Shown in pieces: positions 15,216 through 24,577 of a stretch of 62,079 nucleotides of DNA (positions are counted from its first letter, which is position 1; each line of letters starts with the position of its first letter). Source of the DNA: Collinsella aerofaciens (GTDB taxonomy: Bacteria > Actinomycetota > Coriobacteriia > Coriobacteriales > Coriobacteriaceae); NCBI RefSeq assembly GCF_028209625.1, contig NZ_JAQLDU010000003.1, positions 104,212 to 166,290 of the forward strand, written 5' to 3'. The position numbers were made by a program, and so were the translations under genes. The notes beneath the pieces are model-generated. The model was not told the DNA's origin. It saw only the letters and a list, made by a program, of their open reading frames with translations, and did not search any database.

Positions 15216-18005
15216 ATGGATGGTCCAAGCGTGAGTCTCGGCAGCAAACTATCCAACGCAAAGGTCTCCTTTGCGATATTTAAGCGCGACATTAAGCGAC
15301 TGCTTATGAACCCCGTCGCCCTGGTGGTTACCTTGGGCGTGTGCGTCATTCCCTCGCTGTATGCCTGGTACAACATCGTTGCCAACTGGGATCCGTACGG
15401 AAATACCCAGGGCATTAAAATCGCCATCGCCAACAACGATCAGGGCACCCAGAATGACTTGGTGGGCGAGCTCAATGCAGGCGATAAGGTGGTCGACCAG
15501 CTCAAGGAAAACGATCAGCTGGGCTGGACCTTCGTCGACTCGGCTGCCGATGCCAAAGAGGGCGTCGAGAGCGGGGAATACTACGCGGCGATCGTAATCC
15601 CCAAGAACTTCTCCGACAATCTTGTTTCGATGCTCGATGGCAATTACCATCAGCCGAAGCTCACCTATTACGTCAATGAGAAGAAGAGCGCCATTGCGCC
15701 CAAGGTCACCGATACCGGTGCCAACACCATCGAGGAGCAGATCAACTCGGAGTTTGTCTCCACGGTGGGCGAGACTGTTGCCAGTATCGCCAAGGATGCC
15801 GGTGTCGATTTAAAGGACAAGGCAACCCAGACTCAGGACTCGCTGACAAGTTCGGTGTCCGAGGCATCCGACACCTTGGGTGAGGTGCGCGATTCGATTG
15901 GCGATATGAATGCCGCCATCGATAAGACGAGTGGCGCTATCGCCTCGGCTGATGCGGCGCTTGCCGGCTTGCAAGGTCAGGCACCGTCGCTGACGCAGGC
16001 AATCTCCCAGGGCAACGACCTGCTGGGCGAGGCTCGCGCCACGGCGGGCAACTCTATCACCTCGCTCTCCAAGGCACTCTCGGAAGGTAGCCTTGCACTC
16101 ACCAAGACGTCAGCCTCCGCGAACGCTGCGATTGGCAAGCTAACGGGTACGGTCACATCTACGACCACCCGCATCGACAACTCGCTCGAGTCTCTCCAGG
16201 CGACGATCGATCACAATAAGGCCGTTATCGGGCACTTGGAGATTCTCGTTAATGACACGTCGACAGGTTCCGAGGAAATTGACGCGCGCATTGTATCGAC
16301 CATCGATTCGCTTCGCGAGCAAAACCAGAAGCTGCAGAGCATCAAGGATGGCCTTTCTGCACAGTCGAGCGCCATGGCAAACGACGCTACGGCAATCTCG
16401 AACGCGAGCAACGCACTCAACGCGGCAATTCAGACCGGTACGGCTAACCTCGGTCAGGCTCAGACCGATCTGGGTCAGAACGCACTTCCGAAGGCTTCGA
16501 GCGCGCTTGACTCCTTTGCCGCCGTTTCGGGCGATTTGACCGGCATTGTGTCGGGTATGACCCCCACGATAGCGAGCGCGCGCGGCACGCTGGCGCAGCT
16601 CGACGCCACGCTCAAGCAGGCAAAGACCACGCTGTCCCAAACCGACGCCTCCCTTGCCAAGGTTCAGGACAAGCTCGCGACCGCCGCCAATGACATTGCG
16701 GCGCTGCAGACCTCTGAGTCTATGGGCGAGTTAGCCGACCTCATGGACGTCGACGTCAATGACGTGGCAGATTTCATGGCATCTCCGGTTGAGCTGACGT
16801 CCAAGTCAATCTATCCGGTCAAGAGCTTTGGCTCGGGCATCGCGCCCTTCTACACCAATCTGGCGCTGTGGGTAGGCGGCTATGTGCTCATCGCTATCTA
16901 TAAACTCGAGGTCGACCGCGAGGGCATCGGTAGCTTTACGGCGCGTCAGGGCTACTTTGGCCGCTGGCTGCTGCTGGTGATCCTGGGTGCGTTGCAGGCC
17001 ATCATCGTTACGGTGGGAGATCTGGTCATTGGCGTTCAGTGCGTCAATCCGCTGCTCTTTGTACTGGGCGGCATCGCTATTTCGTTCACCTACGTCAACA
17101 TCATCTATGCGCTGTCCACCACGTTTAAGCATATCGGTAAAGCCATTGGCGTCATCCTCGTCATTGTGCAGATCCCCGGCTCGTCGGGCATGTATCCCAT
17201 CGAGATGATGCCCGGCTTCTTCCAATGGCTGCATCCGCTGCTGCCCTTCACCTATGGCATCAACCTGCTGCGCGAGACCGTCGGTGGCATGTATTCGTTC
17301 AACTACCTGTTCAACCTGTGCATCCTGGGCGTGTTCCTTGCCATCGCACTCTTTATTGGCTTGCAGCTGCGTCCGCTGCTGCTCAACCTCAACCTGCTCT
17401 TTGACAAGCAGCTTTCCACGACGGGCCTCATGATCTGCGAGTCCAACGACCTGCCGCGCCAGCGCTATTCGCTGCGCACGGCCATGCGCGTCATGCTCGA
17501 TTCGGATTCGTACCGTCGCGAGCTGCTCGATCATGCCGTGGCGTTTGAGCATCGCTACCCGTACTACATCAAGGGCGGTTTTGCCGCCGTGGTAGGCGTG
17601 CAGGTTCTGCTCTTTGTGCTTTCGACGGTGCTCGATATCGACAATAACGGCAAGATCATCCTGCTCGTTATCTGGATCATTTCGGTTATCGCCATCTGCG
17701 GCTGGCTCATCAACATCGAATACATCCGTGCGAGCCTCAATACCCAGATGCGTATCTCGGCGCTTTCGGACGAGGACCTTCGCCGCGAGATGCGCGAGCA
17801 CACGGCTGCCATCCCTGCCGCCCGTCGCATGTTTGGTCTCAACGCCAGCGAGCGTGGCGCCAAGGGAGGCGAACAGCCTACGAGCCGTCTGTCGCATATC
17901 GGTGCGCATCGTAAGGCTCAAGATGCCGACGGCGCTGACAACGTAAACGGAAACGACGGGGACACCACCTCGCTTGGCAAGCACTCTAAAGGAGGTGAGG
18001 CATAA
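15216..18005 (+). CDS. YhgE/Pip family membrane protein (ABC-2-like), first copy
   Basis: A 929-residue membrane protein. A cytoplasmic start and first membrane helix (about 30-50, NPVALVVTLGVCVIPSLYAWYNI) lead into the conserved YhgE N-domain (WDPYGNTQGIKIAIANNDQGT). A long extracytoplasmic coiled-coil region (about 190-500, rich in Ala, Ser, Thr, Gln) follows, then a C-terminal ABC-2-type bundle of six helices, two more helices near 790-835 and a charged tail. ATG 15216 has its AGG very close; GTG 15231 is an alternative start. The family includes phage-infection protein Pip and type VII-linked factors. A paralogue starts at the next codon position. Confidence 0.87.
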   Translation: MDGPSVSLGSKLSNAKVSFAIFKRDIKRLLMNPVALVVTLGVCVIPSLYAWYNIVANWDPYGNTQGIKIAIANNDQGTQNDLVGELNAGDKVVDQLKENDQLGWTFVDSAADAKEGVESGEYYAAIVIPKNFSDNLVSMLDGNYHQPKLTYYVNEKKSAIAPKVTDTGANTIEEQINSEFVSTVGETVASIAKDAGVDLKDKATQTQDSLTSSVSEASDTLGEVRDSIGDMNAAIDKTSGAIASADAALAGLQGQAPSLTQAISQGNDLLGEARATAGNSITSLSKALSEGSLALTKTSASANAAIGKLTGTVTSTTTRIDNSLESLQATIDHNKAVIGHLEILVNDTSTGSEEIDARIVSTIDSLREQNQKLQSIKDGLSAQSSAMANDATAISNASNALNAAIQTGTANLGQAQTDLGQNALPKASSALDSFAAVSGDLTGIVSGMTPTIASARGTLAQLDATLKQAKTTLSQTDASLAKVQDKLATAANDIAALQTSESMGELADLMDVDVNDVADFMASPVELTSKSIYPVKSFGSGIAPFYTNLALWVGGYVLIAIYKLEVDREGIGSFTARQGYFGRWLLLVILGALQAIIVTVGDLVIGVQCVNPLLFVLGGIAISFTYVNIIYALSTTFKHIGKAIGVILVIVQIPGSSGMYPIEMMPGFFQWLHPLLPFTYGINLLRETVGGMYSFNYLFNLCILGVFLAIALFIGLQLRPLLLNLNLLFDKQLSTTGLMICESNDLPRQRYSLRTAMRVMLDSDSYRRELLDHAVAFEHRYPYYIKGGFAAVVGVQVLLFVLSTVLDIDNNGKIILLVIWIISVIAICGWLINIEYIRASLNTQMRISALSDEDLRREMREHTAAIPAARRMFGLNASERGAKGGEQPTSRLSHIGAHRKAQDADGADNVNGNDGDTTSLGKHSKGGEA

Positions 18006-20195
18006 ATGAAAAACATCCTGCACCTGTTTAAGCGCGATGTCCAAAACGTGTCTCGCTCCGTGATCGGCATGGTCGTCGTGATGGGCCTGATCATCGTGCC
18101 ATGTCTCTATGCATGGTTTAACATCGCCGGAAGCTGGGATCCCTACGGCAATACCGGCAACCTTAAGATTGCAGTGGTCAACACCGATGAGGGTTACGAG
18201 AGCGATCTGATTCCCGTCGAGGTCAACGTGGGCGAAAACGTAACCGCCACCCTGCGCGGCAACGAGAACTTCGACTGGGTCGTCCTCAACGACCGTGATA
18301 AGGCGATTGAGGGCGTTAAGTCGGGCGCGTACTACGCTGCCGTCGTTATCCCTAAAACGTTTAGCGCCGACATGATGACGCTTTTCTCGACCGAGGTGAA
18401 GCACGCCGATATCGAGTTCTATGAGAATCAGAAGGCCAACGCCATCGCACAGATCGTGACTGAAAAGGGTTCGAGCGCCGTCCAGAGTCAGGTCAACGAG
18501 ACCTTTACCAAGACCATCACGACCATCGGCCTTAAGACCGTGTCCAGCCTGCTCGACTATATGAGTACCGACCAGGTGAGCAGCTTTATCGCCAATCTGT
18601 CCTCGACGCTGGGCGATTCGGTCGAGGACCTGCAGGACGTTCAGGCGAGTGCGACGTCGCTCGCGGGCATTTTGAGCTCCACGTCCGATTCACTGACATC
18701 GGCGGGCGGCATGCTCAAGCAGACGGGCACCGTTGATGAGTCGACGAAGCAGCTGATGGAGCACGCCAAGAGTGGCATCAATGATTCCAAGGAAGCGCTC
18801 AAGGCCGCCAACGATGCCGTTGACGCGGCGATTGACGGAAGCGCGGGCTCGTTCGACAACGTGTCCGCCGAGCTTGCGAAGGCATTCGATGCCGCGAATC
18901 AGCATGTTGACCTTACGGTGTCTCAGCTCAACGAAGCCGCAGCGGCGCTCAATACGCGTGCTGACGATATCGATGCGATGACCGATCAGCTCCGTAACCT
19001 TGCCGACCAGGTAAGTGATGACAAGCTCAAAGACGGTCTCGAGTCCGCTGCGACGTCGCTGGGCAGAATTGCCGTGGAGTGCCGCAACAATGCGAAGGAC
19101 CTGACGGCGACCGCAAAGTCCCTTTCGGACGGCATGGCGGAGGTCAACAACTCGCGTGCCGAGGTCGACCAGGCCATCGCCGATGCCAAGGCGGGTATCT
19201 CGGGAGCCAAGTCCGACTACGATTCCACGTTCTCGGTTAAGGCCAAGGAGCTCAAGAAGACCATTTCGGGCGTTCTGGATTCCCTGAACGGTATCTCGGG
19301 TGACTTGGATAGCGCCGTGAGCGGTCTGACCGACGCCTCTGGCTCGCTCGCAAAGGGCCTCTCCAAGGCTGCGACGCTGGTCAACAAGGCTTCCGATCAG
19401 CTGGGTGAGGCATCGGACAAGATCAGCGCCCTTAAGGACGAGCTCGATGGCGCCCTGATGTCGGACGACCTTGCCACGATCAAGACGATGATCGGCAACG
19501 ATCCCGAGGGTTTGGCCGTGTCGCTTTCCGGCCCCGTCGCGCTCGACCGCAAGCCGGTCTATCCGATCCGCAATTACGGTTCGGCCATGGCGCCGTTCTA
19601 TACGATCCTGTCGCTGTGGGTCGGCTCGATCGTGCTGGCGGCCATGATGAAGGTATCGGTTGACGATGAGCTCATCAACGAGCTGATCCCCGTGCGCCTG
19701 CACGAGATCTACCTGGGCCGCTACCTGTTCTTTGGAGGTCTGGCCCTGCTGCAGGCGACACTCGTGTGCGCGGGCGACATCCTGTTCTTTGGCATCCAAT
19801 GCGACAACCCGCTGCAGTTTGTGCTGGCGGGCTGGGTCGCGAGTCTCGTGTTCTCCAATATCGTCTACACGCTCACGGTTTCGTTTGGCGATATCGGCAA
19901 GGCGCTCGCTGTCGTGCTGTTGGTCATGCAGGTCGGCGGTTCAGGCGGTACGTTCCCCATCGAGATGACCGGCCCCGTGTTCCAGGCGATCTACCCGTTC
20001 CTGCCGTTTACCCACGGCATCAACGCCATGCACGCCGCCATGGCTGGCGCCTACCATATGGAGTACTGGGTTGAGCTGGGTATCTTGGCGAGCTATCTGA
20101 TTCCGTCGCTGGCCCTGGGCGTCATCTTCCGCCGTCCGGTCATCAAAGCCAACGACTGGATCATCGAAAAGCTGGAATCAACAAAGCTTATCTAG
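18006..20195 (+). CDS. YhgE/Pip family membrane protein, second copy
   Basis: A 729-residue paralogue of the preceding protein: N-terminal helix (about 18-38), WDPYGNTGNLKIAVVNTDEGY, a long Ala/Ser/Asp-rich extracytoplasmic coiled coil (about 180-490) and a six-helix ABC-2-like C-terminal domain starting at FYTILSLWVGSIVLAAMMKVS. It lacks the extra C-terminal helices and tail of its neighbour. A strong AAGGAGGTGAGG site inside the end of the upstream gene couples their translation. Two size classes in one operon suggest a heteromeric envelope complex (inference). Substrate unknown. Confidence 0.88.
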   Translation: MKNILHLFKRDVQNVSRSVIGMVVVMGLIIVPCLYAWFNIAGSWDPYGNTGNLKIAVVNTDEGYESDLIPVEVNVGENVTATLRGNENFDWVVLNDRDKAIEGVKSGAYYAAVVIPKTFSADMMTLFSTEVKHADIEFYENQKANAIAQIVTEKGSSAVQSQVNETFTKTITTIGLKTVSSLLDYMSTDQVSSFIANLSSTLGDSVEDLQDVQASATSLAGILSSTSDSLTSAGGMLKQTGTVDESTKQLMEHAKSGINDSKEALKAANDAVDAAIDGSAGSFDNVSAELAKAFDAANQHVDLTVSQLNEAAAALNTRADDIDAMTDQLRNLADQVSDDKLKDGLESAATSLGRIAVECRNNAKDLTATAKSLSDGMAEVNNSRAEVDQAIADAKAGISGAKSDYDSTFSVKAKELKKTISGVLDSLNGISGDLDSAVSGLTDASGSLAKGLSKAATLVNKASDQLGEASDKISALKDELDGALMSDDLATIKTMIGNDPEGLAVSLSGPVALDRKPVYPIRNYGSAMAPFYTILSLWVGSIVLAAMMKVSVDDELINELIPVRLHEIYLGRYLFFGGLALLQATLVCAGDILFFGIQCDNPLQFVLAGWVASLVFSNIVYTLTVSFGDIGKALAVVLLVMQVGGSGGTFPIEMTGPVFQAIYPFLPFTHGINAMHAAMAGAYHMEYWVELGILASYLIPSLALGVIFRRPVIKANDWIIEKLESTKLI

Positions 20196-20223
20196 TACAG
20201 CAACGTTAACGCCGATGCAGCGC

Positions 20224-20375
20224 TAATGCCAGCGAGCGAGCCGCATTTGCGCCAAGGTGACGTGAAATGAAAGGGCGCTGACCTTCTGGTCGCGCCCTTG
20301 AAATTGAACGTTAGATTGGCGTGAATGCGGCTCGCGCAGCGTCGGCCGGTCCGCCGTTCGGTAGAACGGCGGAAC
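20224..20375. repeat. Palindromic element, family A, copy 2
   Basis: Same order as copy 1 read in the opposite direction: TAATGCCAGCGAGCG (20224-20238), outer stem (20238-20255 with 20316-20333, 16 of 18 paired), inner stem around GACCTTCTGGTC (20280-20291), and the 42-base block (20334-20375) that matches copy 1 at 40 of 42 positions. Outer and inner stems have different sequences from copy 1 yet remain complementary. It fills most of the gap after the second YhgE gene and probably terminates that operon. Confidence 0.85.
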
Positions 20376-20396
20376 AAAATGCTTTAGTGGGCTGGA

Positions 20397-20426
20397 TTGC
20401 GATGCAACACCGGTTGTTGCTACAGT
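20397..20426 (+). promoter_or_regulatory. Promoter of the EamA transporter gene
   Basis: TTGCGA (20397-20402) and TACAGT (20421-20426) are separated by 18 bp. The start point would fall inside the hairpin that follows. Confidence 0.5.
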
Positions 20427-20428
20427 AG

Positions 20429-20464
20429 CGGGGCGTGCCGGGGGTCCGGCGCGTCCCGTTTTTA
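20429..20464 (+). terminator. Terminator-like hairpin between promoter and EamA gene
   Basis: A 13-base stem with two G-T pairs (20429-20441 with 20446-20458) and a T-rich tail lies about 70 bases before the start codon, just after the predicted promoter. Either it ends a leader transcript (attenuation) or the true promoter is elsewhere. Confidence 0.55.
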
Positions 20465-20534
20465 TTTGACCATGAGGCGGCACGCAGCCATACGCGTGCG
20501 GACACCACGCCCAGATTGAGTGCGAGGATGTTCC

Positions 20535-21518
20535 ATGGCCCAATACGCTGCCAACGAAATCGAAAACATGCCCGATAGCCCTGTAGCCCGTGAGGATTTG
20601 GGCGCGGGTGGTATTCCCCGGGGTGCCGGCGCACGCTCGCCGTTGTTCTGGAAAGTTCTACTGCTTTCGGTGGCGATTATCTGGGGCTACTCCTTTACCA
20701 CTATGAAGGACGCACTCGACACCATTCCGGTGTTCGAGCTGGTCTATGTTCGCTTTCTCCCGGCATCACTGGTTATGTTTGCAATTTTCCATAAGCGCAT
20801 CATCGCTCATTTCAATGCCCGCAACCTGATCGTCGGGCTTGGCATGGGCGCGCTCATGTGGGGTGCCTACGGTTTGCAGACGATCGGCCTGGCACAGACC
20901 ACGGCGGGCAAGAGCGCTTTTTTGACCGGCACGTATTGCATCCTTGTGCCGTTTGCAAGCTATGTCCTGAGCGGTGAAAAGCTTACCCGGTATAACCTGG
21001 GTGCAGCGTTGTTGTGCCTGGCGGGTATTGGCCTGGTAGCGCTCGATAGCGTCGAGTTCAATGCCGGCGATGTTATTACCTTGGGCGGCGCGATCTTCTT
21101 CGCCATCCAGATGGCGGTGACTGCCAAGTACGGTCGCAAGATGGACATCAACGTCATCACGTTTTGGATGTTTGTGGGCAATGGCGTTTTGAGTTTAATC
21201 ACGTCGCTGCTATTCGAGACTCAGGCGCCCCTCTCTGCATGGACGCCGGAGTTTATCGGTGTGGCTGTTTTCCTCTCGGTGGGCTGCACATGCGCGGCGC
21301 TGCTCGTCCAAAACGTCGGTTTGGCGCATGTCCCCGCCTCGACGGGCTCACTGCTTCTTTCGATGGAGTCGCCTTCGGGCGTGTTGTTTTCGGTGCTGCT
21401 GATGGGGGAGGCGCTCACCTCGCGCCTGCTCGCCGGCTTCGTGCTTATCTTCCTGTCGATTATCTTGAGCGAGACTCACTTCGATTTTTTGCGCAAAAAG
21501 CCGCGCCCGCAATTGTAA
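20535..21518 (+). CDS. EamA/DMT-superfamily transporter
   Basis: A 327-residue inner-membrane protein with ten predicted helices in two EamA repeats (about residues 35-160 and 175-315). Landmarks are KVLLLSVAIIWGYSFTTMKDAL, GLQTIGLAQTTAGKSAFLTGTYCILVPF and the second-repeat ASTGSLLLSMESPSGVLFSVLLMGE. Members export or import small metabolites such as amino acids or nucleosides; the substrate cannot be told. ATG 20535 follows GCGAGGATG; an upstream in-frame GTG at 20520 has no site. A terminator follows the stop. Confidence 0.85.
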   Translation: MAQYAANEIENMPDSPVAREDLGAGGIPRGAGARSPLFWKVLLLSVAIIWGYSFTTMKDALDTIPVFELVYVRFLPASLVMFAIFHKRIIAHFNARNLIVGLGMGALMWGAYGLQTIGLAQTTAGKSAFLTGTYCILVPFASYVLSGEKLTRYNLGAALLCLAGIGLVALDSVEFNAGDVITLGGAIFFAIQMAVTAKYGRKMDINVITFWMFVGNGVLSLITSLLFETQAPLSAWTPEFIGVAVFLSVGCTCAALLVQNVGLAHVPASTGSLLLSMESPSGVLFSVLLMGEALTSRLLAGFVLIFLSIILSETHFDFLRKKPRPQL

Positions 21519-21530
21519 ACAACTTGTTGC

Positions 21531-21556
21531 GCCGCCCTCTCGGGGCGGCATTTTTT
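21531..21556 (+). terminator. Terminator of the EamA gene
   Basis: 7-bp stem GCCGCCC/GGGCGGC with a short loop, followed by A and six Ts. Confidence 0.85.
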
Positions 21557-21634
21557 ATGCGTCGCCCTTAAAGTTGTACCTTGCACTTTACGCTATCAAA
21601 GTGCTTGCTGCAAAAACGTTACTGGAGGGCATTT

Positions 21635-22930
21635 ATGGCACCAGCTCTGTCCGATCTTCAACCGCAATCAGCGCCCAAGGCCACCGCAGCGGCGCAGGCC
21701 GCTATCGGTGACGGTCTCGTTGCAGAAGCTCAGGCTTTTGCAGACGAGCTCGCTGTGTGGCGACACGATTTACACCAGATGCCCGAGCTGGGTAATAGCC
21801 TCCCGCAGACCTCTGCGTATATTCAAGCGCGCCTGACCGAGATGGAAATCCCATTTGCCACGCTCGTCGATGGTTCCTGTGTCGTGGGCCTTGTCGGCGC
21901 CGGTGCCGCCGCGGCCCAGGGCAATGGCGTCTGCACGGACGAACAGGCCGGTACGGTCATCATGCTCCGTGGCGACATGGATGCCCTGCCCGTTGCCGAA
22001 GAGTCAGGCGAGCCTTTCGCCTCTACGAACGGCTGCATGCACGCATGTGGACACGATATGCACGCGACGGCGTTGCTTGGAGCGGCGCGCCTGCTCAAGG
22101 CCCGCGAGTCTGCGCTTGTCGACGCCAACGCCACGGTTAAGTTGCTGTTCCAGCCGGGCGAGGAAACCTTTGAGGGTGCCCGCGCCGCCATCGCCGACGG
22201 TCTGCTGCAGAACCCGCGTCCCCAGGCCGCCTTTGCCATGCATGTCAATAGCCAGTCGCCGCTTGGCCTGGTGCTCTACGGCAGCCCGGCGCTCTCGGGC
22301 GTGTACGGTTTTCGCATCACGCTTCAGGGCAAGGGCGGCCATGGCTCGAGCCCCGAGATCTGCATCGACCCCATCACGGCCGGCGTCCATGTGCATCTGG
22401 CGCTTCAGGAGCTTATCTCTCGCGAGGTGCCGGCGGCCAAGGAGGTCGCGCTTACCGTTGGCAAGTTCGCCGGCGGTCAGGCCGCAAATGTCATCCCCGA
22501 CACTTGTGTGCTCGAGGGAACGCTGCGTGGCTTCGACGTCGAGCTCATGGAGCGCCTCAAGACCCGCATCGCGGAGGTCGTCAAAGGCGTTGCCACGACC
22601 TATCGTACGCCGGCGACTATCGAGACACTCTCGGATGTTCCCCCGCTCGTACTCGACGACGGCATGACGCAGGCGTCGCTTGGCTACGTGGGCGCGGTGC
22701 TGCCCAAGTCCGCCTTCCTGCCGCTGTTCCACGCCATGGCGAGCGAGGACTTCGCGTTGATCTCGAGCGAGATCCCGAGCGCGTACTTTACCGTGGGCGC
22801 TGCTGTGACTGATACGGACGAGCATTTTGCTCAGCATCATCCCAAGGCACGTTTTAGCGATGCCGAGCTTCCCCTTGGCGCCGCGGCTTATGCCGCCGTC
22901 GCTTTGGGCTACATCGCCGACCACCGGTAG
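21635..22930 (+). CDS. M20-family amidohydrolase (N-acyl amino acid / hippurate hydrolase type)
   Basis: A 431-residue cytoplasmic metallohydrolase. Metal-binding motifs are RGDMDALP, ACGHDMHATALLGAARLL and LFQPGEETFEGA, with a HVNSQSPLG segment and a C-terminal HAMASEDFALISSEIPSAYFTVGA. The lid domain begins near GKGGHGSSPE. It probably frees amino acids from N-acyl or small-peptide substrates. ATG 21635 follows GGAGGG; the earlier frame has no ribosome site. The MFS gene begins 39 bases downstream, so uptake and hydrolysis may be linked (inference). Confidence 0.9.
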   Translation: MAPALSDLQPQSAPKATAAAQAAIGDGLVAEAQAFADELAVWRHDLHQMPELGNSLPQTSAYIQARLTEMEIPFATLVDGSCVVGLVGAGAAAAQGNGVCTDEQAGTVIMLRGDMDALPVAEESGEPFASTNGCMHACGHDMHATALLGAARLLKARESALVDANATVKLLFQPGEETFEGARAAIADGLLQNPRPQAAFAMHVNSQSPLGLVLYGSPALSGVYGFRITLQGKGGHGSSPEICIDPITAGVHVHLALQELISREVPAAKEVALTVGKFAGGQAANVIPDTCVLEGTLRGFDVELMERLKTRIAEVVKGVATTYRTPATIETLSDVPPLVLDDGMTQASLGYVGAVLPKSAFLPLFHAMASEDFALISSEIPSAYFTVGAAVTDTDEHFAQHHPKARFSDAELPLGAAAYAAVALGYIADHR

Positions 22931-22969
22931 CACCCAATCTTGCTACTCGTTTGCTTAAAAAGGAACAGT

Positions 22970-24273
22970 ATGTCTCAGCAACGTAAGTTCTTCCCCGGCT
23001 GGCTCGTGGTGGCCTCCGGCTTTGTGATCATGGCCACGTGCTACACCATTTTCGTCAACTGCATGAGCCTGTTCCAGCCGCTCATCGTCAGCGACTTGGG
23101 GATATCTCTTGCGCAGTACAACATCTCCAATGCGATCTCCACGGTGGTGAGCGTTATCGGATCGCTTGTCATTGGCCATGTTGCCGACAAGGTTAGTGGT
23201 CGTATTTTGGGTTCGCTTACCGTCATCGCCACCTCGGCGGTGCTCGTGGGCATGAGCTTTGTCGGTGAGCTGTGGCAGGTCTACGTGCTCTTTGCCGTCT
23301 CGGGCTGCTTCGCCGTCGCATCGACCCGTCTGCTTATTAGCCTGGTGACCGCTAATTGGTTTACCGCCAAGCGCGGTCTTGCCATCTCCATCGCGCTTTC
23401 GGGCTCGGGCTTTGGCGGTGCCATCCTTTCGCCGATTGTGAGTTCACTTATCGTGAGCGTGGGTTGGCGCTCCGCCTTTCTGGTGCTTGCCGCCGTCTGC
23501 ATGGTGGCGGCGCTGCCCATCACGGCGTATTCCTTCCGCACCAAACCTTCCGAGATTGGCCTGAAGCCGCTCGGCGAGAACCCGGGCGATCCGTCCGTCT
23601 CGACGGCTGGCGACAAGGACGGGCGCACGGCGCCCGAGGTTAACGTTGGCTGGTCTCGCATCAAGAAGAGCCCGGCGTTTTGGCTGCTCGTCGTCGCCTT
23701 TCTCTTTATGGGCCTCGTTAACGGCGCCATTTTGCCCAACCAGGTCACCAACATGACGAGCGTTACCGTCAACGGTGCCAAGATCGTCACGGGTGGCCAC
23801 GACCCCATGTGGGCCGGTACGGTTCTTTCGGCCTACATGGTCACCGTCGTTATCGCCAAGATTTCGCTCGGCGCCATTTACGACCGTTTTGGCCTGCGCT
23901 TTGGCAATGTGCTGGGTTCTGTCGCGTGCATCATCGCCTGCGCCGCCCTGTGCTTTCCCGCAACCGACCTTGGCCCCATTGTGGCTGCCATTAGCTTTGG
24001 AATCGGAACGTGCATGGGCACCATCACGCCTACCATTGCCGCGTCCAAGCAGTTTGGCATGGCCGACCTGGGCAAGGTAACGGGCACCATCACCTCGCTC
24101 GAGATGGTTGGCGGCACGGTGGGCGCCATCGTCTCGGGATACTGTTCGATGCCACGGGCTCCTTTACGAGCACATGGATCGTGTGCCTGGCGTGCTCGGT
24201 GGCAATGCTGGTGTTCCTGCTGGCGTCTGAGCCCATCGCGGCTAAGCTGCGCGCGAGCGTGGCGGGGGAGTAG
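22970..24273 (+). pseudogene. MFS transporter (OFA family), frameshifted near its C-terminus
   Basis: Major facilitator protein with 12 helices, similar to oxalate:formate antiporter-type carriers (FFPGWLVVASGFVIMATCYT, GRILGSLTVIAT, ANWFTAKRGLAISIALSGSGFGG). The frame is intact to GAIVSG, where one base appears missing at 24138/24139. Read on, it becomes Arg/Trp/Cys-rich nonsense to 24418. Adding one base restores ILFDATGSFTSTWIVCLACSVAMLVFLLASEP and a stop at 24271-24273, the expected last helix. Start ATG 22970 follows AAAAAGGAACAGT. A sequencing error cannot be excluded. It may supply substrate to the amidohydrolase encoded upstream. Confidence 0.8.
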
Positions 24274-24309
24274 GGACGACGTCGCTCGTAGCTCTTTGCC
24301 CCGTTTTGT

Positions 24310-24512
24310 CCGTGGCTGCCTTGGAAGCCGAATGGATGCTCGTACCGTCATTCGGTTTCCCATGCAGCCACGGGCTCAAGAGATGACCCGAAGTCTTTCC
24401 GTCCAACGGATTTTGTGATCCGAAGAGGCGGAAGGATTGCAGATTGCACACCGCGGCGGTGCATCTGGCCGAACGAGTCCCCATACCCTCGTTCGGTCAG
24501 ATGCACCGCCGC
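24310..24512. repeat. Array of three long hairpins before hisS
   Basis: Hairpin 1 has 25-base arms (24310-24334 with 24349-24373, 22 paired). Hairpin 2 is a shorter stem around 24394-24435. Hairpin 3 has 25-base arms (24453-24477 with 24488-24512, 24 of 25 matching) followed by a T/G-rich tail. Together they fill the gap between the broken MFS gene and hisS. Hairpin 3 could terminate transcription. Confidence 0.75.
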
Positions 24513-24529
24513 TGTTTGTGTTTGTGCCG

Positions 24530-24535
24530 TATAAT
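24530..24535 (+). promoter_or_regulatory. -10 box of the hisS promoter
   Basis: A perfect TATAAT, 43 bases before the hisS ATG and after the last hairpin. No good -35 box at 16-18 bp. It implies the hairpin array is outside the hisS transcript. Confidence 0.6.
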
Positions 24536-24577
24536 GACCACTACCTATGACGCGATACAAAAGAAAGGTGTTTGCCC

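Noticed and set aside
24440..24577. T-box riboswitch upstream of hisS
   Set aside because: ACACCGCGG near 24449 resembles part of a T-box, but the TGGNACCGCG core and a specifier stem are missing, and the likely hisS promoter lies downstream of it.
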